Of a stretch of DNA of 12,516 nt, positions 1 through 6,670 are shown piece after piece (positions within the stretch are counted from its first letter, which is position 1; every line of letters begins with the position of its first letter). The DNA is from Planctomycetota bacterium. Lineage in GTDB: Bacteria > Planctomycetota > DG-23 > SLPQ01. Where the stretch lies: the NCBI GenBank assembly GCA_021160625.1, contig JAGHCE010000006.1, positions 1 through 12,516 on the forward strand. Reading direction: 5' to 3'. Below the pieces are notes generated by a model. The model did no database searches and was not told the origin of the DNA. It saw nothing but the letters and a program-made list of their open reading frames with translations. A program made the position numbers and the translations under genes.

Positions 1-350
1 CGGCAGTCATTACCGGGCGGGCGGACTTCCAGGCGCAGGCGTTGCTGCCGTGGGTGATGTGCTTCGGCAAGGCCCGCATAGAGTTCCTGAAGCCGAGTCT
101 CGGCGAGGCGATGGCCGTGGTGATAACGAGCGAGACCGGTAGGTTCATCTTCGTCTGTATGCCGAAGGTGGACGTGGTCCACGTTTCGAACCTGCGATTC
201 GTCGGCCGGTGGGGGCTGTTCGAATACGAAGGCGAGAGGCTCGTTAGGGCCTGGGCCGCCGATGCCTGGGCCTTTGAAGCAAACGGCCGCCGGCTCTTCA
301 CCCGGTTCGACGGCAAGGGCATCGGCCTCATCCACGATGCGCTCTCCTGA
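1..350 (+). CDS. 3' end of an unrecognised protein gene, truncated by the window edge
   Basis: The reading frame beginning at base 3 is open from the window edge to a TGA at 348-350, giving about 115 visible residues. Codon third positions are mostly G or C, as in the confident genes, so it looks truly coding. A TTG at 42 could be read as a start, but the frame is already open upstream, so the real start is probably outside the window. The visible part alternates hydrophobic beta-like stretches (for example AVVITSETGRFIFVCMPKV) with aromatic-rich segments (RWGLFEYEGERLVRAWAADAW). This suggests a beta-rich soluble or periplasmic domain. I do not recognise the family and see no catalytic motif. 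It converges with the tRNA-Ser gene, with about 76 nt between them. Confidence 0.65.
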   Translation, partial: AVITGRADFQAQALLPWVMCFGKARIEFLKPSLGEAMAVVITSETGRFIFVCMPKVDVVHVSNLRFVGRWGLFEYEGERLVRAWAADAWAFEANGRRLFTRFDGKGIGLIHDALS

Positions 351-426
351 AGTGCTCCGCCTGCCGGTACACAGTCGCGCGCAAACCCTCGCGGCGTCCG
401 ATCTGCCGCGCCCCTGGCAAGAGAAA

Positions 427-516
427 TGGCGGAGGGGGAGGGATTCGAACCCCCGGTAGGCGTTAACCCACAGCGGTTTTCAAGACCGCCGCCTTAGACC
501 GCTCGGCCACCCCTCC
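427..516 (-). tRNA. tRNA-Ser, anticodon UGA, with encoded CCA
   Basis: Read on the minus strand, the acceptor arm GGAGGGG (510-516) pairs exactly with CCCCTCC (431-437). The discriminator is G (430), and CCA is encoded at 427-429. The anticodon stem GCGGT/ACCGC encloses the loop CTTGAAA, so the anticodon is TGA, reading UCN serine codons. The long variable arm (GTGGG...CCTAC, 5 bp with one G-U pair) is the class II feature expected of tRNA-Ser. The T-arm shows GGTTCGAATCC. All parts are intact and I see no intron. Confidence 0.96.
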
Positions 517-539
517 GCGGATGCCGCTTTCGAAAAAGC

Positions 540-569
540 ATTATACCGCCGCCGAGGTCCCCTTGCCAG
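540..569 (-). promoter_or_regulatory. probable sigma-70-type promoter of tRNA-Ser
   Basis: On the minus strand a perfect TATAAT (540-545) lies 18 nt downstream of CTGGCA (564-569, 4 of 6 matches to TTGACA). Transcription would start near 533, about 16 nt before the 5' end of the mature tRNA at 516. That is a normal leader for a monocistronic tRNA. The match is by eye only. Confidence 0.55.
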
Positions 570-610
570 AACAACGGCCAAACTCCGTCCCAAGCGACTC
601 CAAGCCGTGC

Positions 611-634
611 TACAGTCGTGCAGGGGGTGGCTTC
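611..634 (+). repeat. dispersed TACAGTCGTG repeat, copy 1
   Basis: This copy begins TACAGTCGTG followed by C-AGGG and ends in GGCTT. The second copy at 941-963 begins with the same 10 bases and also continues into AGGG and GGCTT, with only a few differences. Copy 1 then diverges and runs into the tandem CGCAGATT block, so it may be a truncated version of the fuller element at 941-1008. Confidence 0.5.
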
Positions 635-646
635 AAGATGTTTTTC

Positions 647-673
647 CGCAGATTACGCAGATTGCGCAGATTT
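647..673 (+). repeat. three tandem 9-bp units, CGCAGATTN
   Basis: Three consecutive units CGCAGATTA, CGCAGATTG and CGCAGATTT occupy 647-655, 656-664 and 665-673, differing only in the last base. A run of five T precedes them, and a decayed unit (GCACAGG) follows. There are too few units, with no spacers, for a CRISPR array. It is a simple tandem repeat in non-coding DNA. Confidence 0.8.
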
Positions 674-769
674 GCACAGGACAAAGAGAAGGGAAAGAGG
701 AAAAAAAAGGGAAAGAAGGGTATAATACTCCCCGGAAACTGGACCAGGTCTTAAGGTGGAAGCGGGTAG

Positions 770-807
770 CCCCGATTACTTGTAATCGGGGTTCGCCGAA
801 GGCGAAC
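770..807. repeat. two abutting perfect hairpins
   Basis: CCCCGATTAC (770-779) and GTAATCGGGG (782-791) form a 10-bp perfect stem around TT. It shares its last base with a second stem, GTTCGCC (791-797) and GGCGAAC (801-807), around GAA. The two could stack coaxially as RNA. No T-run follows on either strand, so a simple intrinsic terminator is unlikely. An extragenic palindromic repeat is the simplest reading. Confidence 0.6.
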
Positions 808-940
808 AAGAGGCATAAATCAAAGGCTGACGGCGCCGTCCATACTTCTGCGGGAATAGAGCACGCTGGCGGGCCGTTTGTCGCCACCTCTTGACCGCTT
901 CGCAACACCGCTAACTTGTTACCGGTGCCACCCGCGACAA

Positions 941-1008
941 TACAGTCGTGTAGGGTGCGGCTTGCCGCACGCGGAATAAATGCTGGCGGACAAGAATGTC
1001 CACCCTAC
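941..1008 (+). repeat. structured repeat able to fold as a three-way junction (contains module C)
   Basis: After TACAGTCGTG (941-950, copy 2 of the dispersed repeat), GTAGGG (950-955) is complementary to CCCTAC (1003-1008). Between them lie hairpin 1, TGCGG-CTTG-CCGCA (956-969), and hairpin 2, GGCGGACA-AGAA-TGTCCACC (985-1004, one mismatch, competing with the outer stem for two bases). Positions 957-981 (module C) match the reverse complement of 1696-1720 at 23 of 25 bases. The element sits 26 nt beyond the stop of the DUF151 gene and could fold at the 3' end of its transcript. Confidence 0.6.
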
Positions 1009-1034
1009 CCATTGGCTGCAATCGCGCCGGGGGA

Positions 1035-1535
1035 CTACTCGTCCTCGTCGAAGTCGCCTTCGTTGTCCTCGCCGAAGTCGTCGCCGAGAGAGTCTTCGAG
1101 GTCTTCGAGCGATATGTCGATGTGTGGCGCGAGAGTCCACTTGCCGGCCTCGTTGAGGACGTCCTCGGCGACGTATATGGGCGCATCTTCCTGGACGGCG
1201 ACGACCAGTGCGTCGCTGGGCCGCGCATCAATCCTCACGCTTTGGCCGTCCCGGCCGACGACAAGGCGCGCGTAGTATGTATTGTTCTTGAGCTCGGTGA
1301 CGACCACCCGCTCCAATCTGCCGCCAAGGTCGTGGATGACGTTGGCGACGAGGTTGTGCGTCATCGGCCTGGGCGGGTTGAAGCCCTTGACGCGGTCGCG
1401 CAGTGCGTTTGCCTCGAAGAAACCCACGATTACGGCAAAGGCCCGGCCGCCGTCCTTTTCCTGGATCCAGATGACCTGGCCGTCCTGCTTTTCGTTGATG
1501 ATTATCTTCGAGATTTGGCATTCAACTTCGCGCAT
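1035..1535 (-). CDS. bifunctional nuclease family protein (DUF151/BFN domain)
   Basis: The 166-residue protein matches the BFN/DUF151 family (Pfam PF02577). The family signature is RIDARPSDALVVAV (about 101-114) followed by PIYVAEDVL (119-127), and the N-terminal half has GFFEANALRDRVKG and RPMTHNLVANVI (57-68), also typical. Family members are reported to have DNase and RNase activity, but the in vivo role is poorly defined, so the activity here is inference. The last 25 or so residues (about 142-166) are extremely acidic, with roughly 14 Asp/Glu, and lie outside the domain. The ATG start is preceded by GGAG about 11 nt upstream. It is separated from valS by 225 bp of repeat-rich DNA, so it may have its own promoter. 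The likely location is the cytoplasm. Confidence 0.9.
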   Translation of the reverse strand: MREVECQISKIIINEKQDGQVIWIQEKDGGRAFAVIVGFFEANALRDRVKGFNPPRPMTHNLVANVIHDLGGRLERVVVTELKNNTYYARLVVGRDGQSVRIDARPSDALVVAVQEDAPIYVAEDVLNEAGKWTLAPHIDISLEDLEDSLGDDFGEDNEGDFDEDE

Positions 1536-1589
1536 ATCCGCTACTCCGGGGTCTGCACGGTATTATCCCCGCCGCAGGGCCGGCAGTCA

Positions 1590-1752
1590 AGCAAAGCCGG
1601 AGGTCTTCGACCCCTCTTTGCTAAGGGAGCCGCAGACGTTGTCTGCGGCAATCCTCTGACCTTCTGCAGGCGAGGCGTGCCTCGCCCCTTGCGAGATTCA
1701 TTCCGCTTGCGGCAAGCCGCAACGTCGCTCGACACATTCCTTGGGACAGTTA
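1590..1752 (-). repeat. composite dispersed repeat, copy 1 (modules A, C and B)
   Basis: Read on the minus strand from 1752, the element starts with module A, TAACTGTCCCAAGGAATGTG (1752-1733). An 80-nt spacer follows that contains module C (1720-1696) and the hairpin GGCGAGGC-GT-GCCTCGCC (1669-1686). It ends with module B (1652-1601), whose core is GCCGCAGAC-AAC-GTCTGCGGC, a 9-bp stem with a 3-nt loop. Modules A and B recur in the same order, on the opposite strand, at 9990-10130. AGCAAAG (1590-1596) also pairs with CTTTGCT (1616-1622). Module A ends only 8 bp from the valS stop, so the element would be transcribed as the valS 3' region. Confidence 0.8.
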
Positions 1753-1760
1753 CGGCGGCC

Positions 1761-4460
1761 TCAGCAGGCAAGGTCATTGAGGTTGGCCTCAATCTTTTCG
1801 ACCTCTTCGAGCATCGCCTTGTGGCGCTCGCGCTCGCGCTCGACTATCTCACCGGGAGCCCTCTCCACAAAATCTCGGTTGGCCAGCTTGCGCTCGACTG
1901 CATCGAGGCCCTTGCGGGCCTTTTCAATGCGGGCTTCGAGGCGCTTCTTTTCGGCCTGGTTGTCGATTAGGCCCTCAAGCGGGACGAAAAGATCCAAGCG
2001 GCCTACGACCTCGGCGGCCGATGCCGGGGGTTTTTCGATGGAGGCGCCAACCGTCAGGGTCTCGATATTGGCAAGGTTCCTGATGAAATTTTCGTGGGCG
2101 CTGACAATTTCCAGCGGCCCGCGGGCGGCGGGTGCGGCATCGGCGTCGGCGTGGGTGGTGGTGACGGCGTCGATCGGCCTTCGCTCGCCGAGGTTGAGCT
2201 TGCTGCGGATGTTCCTTACCGCCCGGACCAGGTCCATAACAAGCGGCATATCCTCTTCGGCCTGGGCGTCGCGCGGGTACCAGTCGGCATTGGGCCAGGC
2301 GGCAAGGCTTGCCGTTTCACCCGAGGGCCTCTCTTCGAAAAGCCCCCTCTCGGGCACGAGCTCGCCGAGGTGGTGCCATATTTCTTCGGTGATGAACGGG
2401 ACAAAGGGGTGCAATATCCTCAAGAGCCCGTCGAGGGCGGCGGCCAGGACCTTCTGGGCCGAGCGCTTTCTGCCGGGGTCTTCTCCGTAGAGGCGCGGTT
2501 TTATCGCCTCGAGGTACCAGTCGCACAGGCTGTGCCAGGCGAAGTCGTACAAAAGATGCGCGGCCGCGTGGAAGTGGTAGCCCTCCAGCGCCGTGGTCAG
2601 CGCCTCGACGGTCTGCGAGAGGCGGCTCAATATCCAGCGGTCCTCGAACTCGAGGTCTTCCGGCTTCAAGGGAGAGGTGTCCTCGATCTCTTCCAGGTTC
2701 ATAAGGGCGAAGCGCGCGGCGTTCCAGATCTTATTGGCGAAGTTGCGGCCCATCTCGAAACGCGTGGGCGAGAGCTTGACGTCCTGGCCCTCGGCGGTCA
2801 ACAGCATAAGAGACAGCCGCATAGCGTCAGCCCCGTACTCGTCTATTATTTCGAGAGGGTCAATGCCGTTGCCGAGGGACTTCGACATCTTGCGCCCCGT
2901 CTCATCGAGGACGGTGGCGTTTATGTAGACGTCGTGGAAGGGCACGCCGTCGCAAAGGTGCAGCCCCATCATCACCATCCGCGCAACCCAGAAATAGATG
3001 ATGCCTCGATCCGTGACGAGGACGTCGGTGGGGTAATAGTAGTCGAGGTCGGCGGTCTTGTCGGGCCAGCCAAGCGTGGAAAAGGGCCACAGTGCGCTCG
3101 AAAACCACGTATCGAGGACGTCCTCGTCTTGGCGGATATTCTTCGAACCGCACTTCGGGCAGTCGGACGGGTCCTCGCGCGCCGCGAAGACCTCCCCGCA
3201 GTCGTCGCAGTACCACGCCGGGATCCGGTGCCCCCACCACAGCTGCCGGGATATGCACCAGTCGCGGACGTTCTCGAGCCAGGAAAGGTACACCTTTTGC
3301 CAGCGCCGGGGGTTGAACATGACGCGGCCGTTCTCGGCGGCCACAATCGCCGGCTCGGCAAGATCCTTCATCCGGACAAACCACTGCTCGGAAAGGTACG
3401 GCTCTATGACGCTCTTGCACCGGTAGCAATGGCCGACCGAGTGAACGTGGTCCGTTATCTCGTCGAGAAGCCCCTCGTCGGCGAGCCACCTGACCAGGTT
3501 CTCGCGGCATTCGAAACGGTCCTGGCCCTGGTAGTCACCCGCATCGGCCGTCATCCGGCCGTCCTCTCCGATTACCGTCACCGAGGCCAGGCCGTGACGG
3601 CGGCCTATCGCAAAGTCGTTGGGGTCGTGGGCGGGGGTCACCTTGACGGCGCCGGTTCCAAACGCGGGGTCCACGAACTCATCGGCGACTATGGGGATTT
3701 CGCGGCCGATAACCGGCAGGATGACCATCTTGCCGACGAGGCCCCTGTAACGCTCGTCATCGGGGTTCACGGCCACGGCGGTGTCGCCCAACATCGTCTC
3801 CGGACGGGTCGTCGCCACGATAATGTGCCCGGAGCCGTCGGAGAACGGATACTTGATGTGCCACAGGTGACTCTGGAGGTCGTCGTGCTCGACCTCGTCG
3901 TCGGAAAGGGCGGTACCGCACCGGGGGCACCAGTTTACGATGTAACTGCCCCGGTAAATGAGCCCCTCATCAAAAAGTCTCACAAACGCCTCGCGCACGG
4001 CCTTCGAGAGCCCCTCGTCCATCGTGAAGCGCTCGCGCTGCCAGTCACAGGAGCAGCCTATGCGCTTGAGTTGGCGGATGATGGTGCCGCCGTACTCCCG
4101 CCTCCAGCGCCAGGTCCGCTCGAGGAAGGCCTCGCGGCCGAGCTTTTCGCGGGAGGAGCCCTCTGCGGCGAGCTCCTTTTCCACCACGTTCTGGGTGGCG
4201 ATCGAGGCATGGTCGGTGCCCGGGAGCCACAGGGCGTTGTAGCCCTGCATCCGTCGCCAGCGCATCAGGACGTCCTGGTAGGTATTGTTCAAGGCGTGGC
4301 CCATATGCAGGACGCCGGTGATGTTCGGCGGCGGTATGACTATGGTGTAGGGTGTCCTGTCATCGGGCTCCACGTGAAAAACGTTTTCCTTAAGCCATCG
4401 GGCTGACCAACGCTCTTCGACACGCTGCGGGTTGTAGACCTTGGAGAGGGGTTCGCCCAT
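1761..4460 (-). CDS. valS: valyl-tRNA synthetase
   Basis: This 899-residue class I synthetase joins valine to tRNA-Val in the cytoplasm. The ATP-binding HIGH-type motif is PPPNITGVLHMGHAL, with HMGH at 52-55. The KMSKS loop is GRKMSKSLGN, with KMSKS at 524-528. The CP1 editing domain (about 190-345) contains TTRPETMLGDTAVAVNP and TPAHDPNDF, used to hydrolyse misacylated threonine. Two four-cysteine zinc sites are visible, C178/C181/C345/C348 and C418/C421/C434/C437, as in Thermus ValRS. An anticodon-binding helical domain (about 605-755) and a C-terminal coiled-coil arm (about 830-895) complete a full-length enzyme. The ATG lies 3 nt after the cimA stop. Its ribosome binding site AGGAGG (11 nt upstream) lies inside the cimA 3' end, so the two genes are probably translationally coupled. 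Confidence 0.98.
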   Translation of the reverse strand: MGEPLSKVYNPQRVEERWSARWLKENVFHVEPDDRTPYTIVIPPPNITGVLHMGHALNNTYQDVLMRWRRMQGYNALWLPGTDHASIATQNVVEKELAAEGSSREKLGREAFLERTWRWRREYGGTIIRQLKRIGCSCDWQRERFTMDEGLSKAVREAFVRLFDEGLIYRGSYIVNWCPRCGTALSDDEVEHDDLQSHLWHIKYPFSDGSGHIIVATTRPETMLGDTAVAVNPDDERYRGLVGKMVILPVIGREIPIVADEFVDPAFGTGAVKVTPAHDPNDFAIGRRHGLASVTVIGEDGRMTADAGDYQGQDRFECRENLVRWLADEGLLDEITDHVHSVGHCYRCKSVIEPYLSEQWFVRMKDLAEPAIVAAENGRVMFNPRRWQKVYLSWLENVRDWCISRQLWWGHRIPAWYCDDCGEVFAAREDPSDCPKCGSKNIRQDEDVLDTWFSSALWPFSTLGWPDKTADLDYYYPTDVLVTDRGIIYFWVARMVMMGLHLCDGVPFHDVYINATVLDETGRKMSKSLGNGIDPLEIIDEYGADAMRLSLMLLTAEGQDVKLSPTRFEMGRNFANKIWNAARFALMNLEEIEDTSPLKPEDLEFEDRWILSRLSQTVEALTTALEGYHFHAAAHLLYDFAWHSLCDWYLEAIKPRLYGEDPGRKRSAQKVLAAALDGLLRILHPFVPFITEEIWHHLGELVPERGLFEERPSGETASLAAWPNADWYPRDAQAEEDMPLVMDLVRAVRNIRSKLNLGERRPIDAVTTTHADADAAPAARGPLEIVSAHENFIRNLANIETLTVGASIEKPPASAAEVVGRLDLFVPLEGLIDNQAEKKRLEARIEKARKGLDAVERKLANRDFVERAPGEIVERERERHKAMLEEVEKIEANLNDLAC

Positions 4461-4463
4461 CGT

Positions 4464-6026
4464 TCAGCAAGCCTCCTCTTTCATCAGCTTATACTCGATG
4501 CTGTCGGCAAGCGCCTGGTAGGACGCCTCGATGATATTTTCGGAAACGCCCACGGTGCCCCAGCGGTCGCAGCGGTCCTGGCTCTCGATGACGACGCGGA
4601 CCTTGGCGGCGGTCCCGGCGCGGGGGTTGACGACCCTGACCTTGTAGTCCACCAGGTGCATTCCCTTGAGCGCCGGGTAGATGTCTTCGAGGGCCTTTCG
4701 CAGGGCGCCGTCGAAGGCGTTTACCGGGCCGTCTCCTTCGGCGGCGGTGTGGCGTTTCTGGTCGCCAACGCTTATCTTGACCGTCGCCTCGGTTACGGGC
4801 AGCCCTTCGCGGTCGCGCGTTACCGTTACGCGAAAGCCCTCCATCTCGAAGAACTTCTCGTACGTTCCGGCCAGTTTCTTTACAAGCAGGGCGAAGCTTC
4901 CGTCGGCCGCCTCGAACTGGTAACCCTCGTTTTCCAGGCTCGCCACCTGCTTGAGGATCTTGCCGGTGAGGTCCTTGTCGACGGCGAGGCCGAGCTGCTG
5001 GAGTTTCTTCTGGACGTTGGCCGTGCCGGAAAGCTCGGAGATGACGATGTGGCGCTCGTTGCCGACGGACTCCGGCTCGATGTGCTCGTACGTGCGCGTG
5101 TCCTTGGCGACGGCGTGCCCATGCATCCCGCCCTTGTGCGCAAACGCCGAGGGGCCGACGAAGGGCTGGTTGGCCGGCATAATGAAGTTGGCCATCTCCC
5201 AGACAAAACGCGAAACCTCGGTGATTTTTCTCAGGTCCTCGCGCGGCAGCACGTCGCGGCCCATCTTGAGAACGAGGTTGGGCAGGACGGCCGTGAGATC
5301 CGCATTACCGCAGCGCTCTCCCATTCCGTTTATCGTGCCCTGCACCATCGTCGCTCCGGCCTCCACCGCCGCCAGCGAACTGGCCACGGCGACGTTGCCG
5401 TCGTTGTGGCAGTGAATCCCCGCCGGCGTTGGGAAGCGCGAGGTGACCTCCTGCATTATCTCGGCGATCCGCGCAGGCAGCCCGCCACCGTTCGTATCGC
5501 ACGGGACGATCCAGTCCGCCCCCCCCTCAACGGCCGCCGCCAACGTGGCAAGCGCATAGTCGGCGTCGGCCTCGTACCCGTCGAAGAAGTGCTCGGCGTC
5601 AAAGATGACCTCCAGGCCCGCCTCCTTGAGGAAACGCACCGAGTCGGCTATCATACTGAGGTTTTCATCGAGTGAAACTCTCAAGACATCGGTGACGTGG
5701 AAGTCCCAGGATTTACCGACCACGGCCACGGCCTTGGCCCCGGAAGCGACCATCGCAGAGAGTGTTGAATCGTCTTCCGCACGGTTCTTGGCGCGCCTGG
5801 TCATCCCGAAGGCAACTATCCGGGCGTGCTTTAGATTCATATCCTTTACGCGCCGGAAGTATTCCTCGTCCTTCGGGTTCGAGATGGGGAATCCCCCCTC
5901 GATGTAGTCGACGCCGAGCCAGTCGAGTTTCTCGGTTATGGCCAGCTTGTCCGTCAGGGAGAGGCTCACGCCCTCCATCTGGGTCCCGTCGCGAAGCGTC
6001 GTATCGTAGATTTTTACATCACTCAT
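4464..6026 (-). CDS. cimA: (R)-citramalate synthase
   Basis: The 520-residue enzyme condenses acetyl-CoA with pyruvate to citramalate, the entry to 2-oxobutyrate and isoleucine without threonine. It belongs to the LeuA-like HMGL superfamily: TTLRDGTQ (9-16, with the catalytic R12-D13 pair), HCHND (205-209, metal-binding H205 and H207), NGMGERCGNADL (233-244) and FAHKGGMHGHA (295-305). YIEGGFPISNPKD (41-53) and the overall length match the citramalate synthase group (TIGR00977 type) rather than 2-isopropylmalate synthase. A C-terminal allosteric LeuA-type dimer domain spans about 390-515, so feedback control (by isoleucine in known cases) is likely. It follows lysC after 158 nt and overlaps functionally with the downstream valS, 3 nt away. 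The ribosome binding site is modest (AAGGA). Confidence 0.95.
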   Translation of the reverse strand: MSDVKIYDTTLRDGTQMEGVSLSLTDKLAITEKLDWLGVDYIEGGFPISNPKDEEYFRRVKDMNLKHARIVAFGMTRRAKNRAEDDSTLSAMVASGAKAVAVVGKSWDFHVTDVLRVSLDENLSMIADSVRFLKEAGLEVIFDAEHFFDGYEADADYALATLAAAVEGGADWIVPCDTNGGGLPARIAEIMQEVTSRFPTPAGIHCHNDGNVAVASSLAAVEAGATMVQGTINGMGERCGNADLTAVLPNLVLKMGRDVLPREDLRKITEVSRFVWEMANFIMPANQPFVGPSAFAHKGGMHGHAVAKDTRTYEHIEPESVGNERHIVISELSGTANVQKKLQQLGLAVDKDLTGKILKQVASLENEGYQFEAADGSFALLVKKLAGTYEKFFEMEGFRVTVTRDREGLPVTEATVKISVGDQKRHTAAEGDGPVNAFDGALRKALEDIYPALKGMHLVDYKVRVVNPRAGTAAKVRVVIESQDRCDRWGTVGVSENIIEASYQALADSIEYKLMKEEAC

Positions 6027-6184
6027 TTCTTCATTCCTTCTATACGAGAATGGCCGCAGGACACGGTTTCACGGGGAGGGGGCACAACGGCTAAACAGTA
6101 CCCCGCCCGACACACTGCAGCTCAGTATCACTCCTCCGGCAGGCCTTCGGACAAGCGGTTCTTATATGAGCAGCGTTCAATTGT

Positions 6185-6670
6185 CTACGCTGGCGCCTTC
6201 TCAAGTTCAAATGCCCGGTGAATGGCTCTCAGGGCCCGCTGTGCCGATGCCTGGTCGATCACGACGGATATCTTTATCTCGCTCGTGGAGATCATCTGGA
6301 TGTTGATGCCCTCGGCGGCCAGTACCGAGAACATCTTCTCGGCGACGCCCGTATGGCTTCGCATCCCGATGCCTACAACGGAGAGCTTCGCGATGTTGTC
6401 GTCGACCTCCACGCGCCCGGCGTCGAGGTCCTCGGTCAGTGCCACGGCCACTTCGCGCGCCTCGGCCAAGTCGCTCATCGGCACCGTAAGGCTCATATCC
6501 GCAAAGCCCGAGGCGCTTATGTTCTGGATGATCATATCGACGTTGATCTTCCTGGCCGCAAAGCCGCCCAGGACCGCAGCCGCCACGCCCGGCCGGTCCG
6601 GCACGGCGCGCAGGGTTATCTTGGCCTCCGCCTCGGAAACCGCCGCACCGCTTACCACTATGCCTTCCAT
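6185..6670 (-). CDS. probable internally initiated aspartokinase beta subunit
   Basis: Met247 of the aspartokinase frame (ATG at 6668-6670) is preceded by GGAGGT (6678-6683), a near-perfect Shine-Dalgarno sequence with a 7-nt spacer. It is stronger than the site before the full-length start. Initiation here would give 161 residues, the two ACT domains without the kinase domain. In B. subtilis and Corynebacterium the beta subunit arises in this way from the same place in the gene (about residue 246-250, about 160 residues). The site is seen in the sequence. Its use in vivo is inference. Confidence 0.6.
   Translation of the reverse strand: MEGIVVSGAAVSEAEAKITLRAVPDRPGVAAAVLGGFAARKINVDMIIQNISASGFADMSLTVPMSDLAEAREVAVALTEDLDAGRVEVDDNIAKLSVVGIGMRSHTGVAEKMFSVLAAEGINIQMISTSEIKISVVIDQASAQRALRAIHRAFELEKAPA

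Larger units (their letters stand above)
517..1034. other. 518-bp gene-free spacer packed with short repeats and hairpins
   Basis: I find no credible gene between the tRNA and the DUF151 gene. The short open frames here overlap one another, lack family motifs and cross repeats. In order the spacer holds the tRNA promoter, a first copy of a TACAGTCGTG repeat (611-634), a purine-rich tract (about 680-720), a 9-bp tandem repeat (647-673), two abutting hairpins (770-807), a 12-bp palindrome GACGGCGCCGTC (829-840), and a second TACAGTCGTG copy leading into a three-way-junction-like element (941-1008). Confidence 0.75.

Noticed and set aside
647..673. Possible CRISPR array
   Set aside because: There are only three directly adjacent 9-bp units, with no spacers and no cas genes.
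721..726. TATAAT as a plus-strand promoter
   Set aside because: There is no -35-like sequence at a suitable distance and no plus-strand gene downstream.
521..908. Several small open frames on both strands between the tRNA and the DUF151 gene
   Set aside because: They overlap each other, run through the tandem repeat and hairpins, have no good start signals and no recognisable motifs.
996..1970. Open frame of 324 codons on the plus strand across the DUF151 gene, the repeat spacer and the end of valS
   Set aside because: It crosses two real genes on the other strand and a dispersed repeat. The peptide from the repeat also appears in another spacer at 10078-10130, which shows it comes from repeat DNA.
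2094..4406. Open frame of 770 codons on the plus strand opposite valS
   Set aside because: It is an antisense shadow of valS with no recognisable motif.
4656..5675. Open frame of 339 codons on the plus strand opposite cimA
   Set aside because: It is an antisense shadow of cimA with biased, motif-free composition.
4464..6026. 2-isopropylmalate or homocitrate synthase instead of citramalate synthase
   Set aside because: The N-terminal LRDGTQ...YIEGG.P.SNPKD pattern and the overall architecture fit the citramalate synthase group better.
6027..6184. Riboswitch, T-box or terminator between lysC and cimA
   Set aside because: I saw only very short stems, no T-run and no conserved T-box sequence in this 158-bp gap, and no match to the window's repeat modules.
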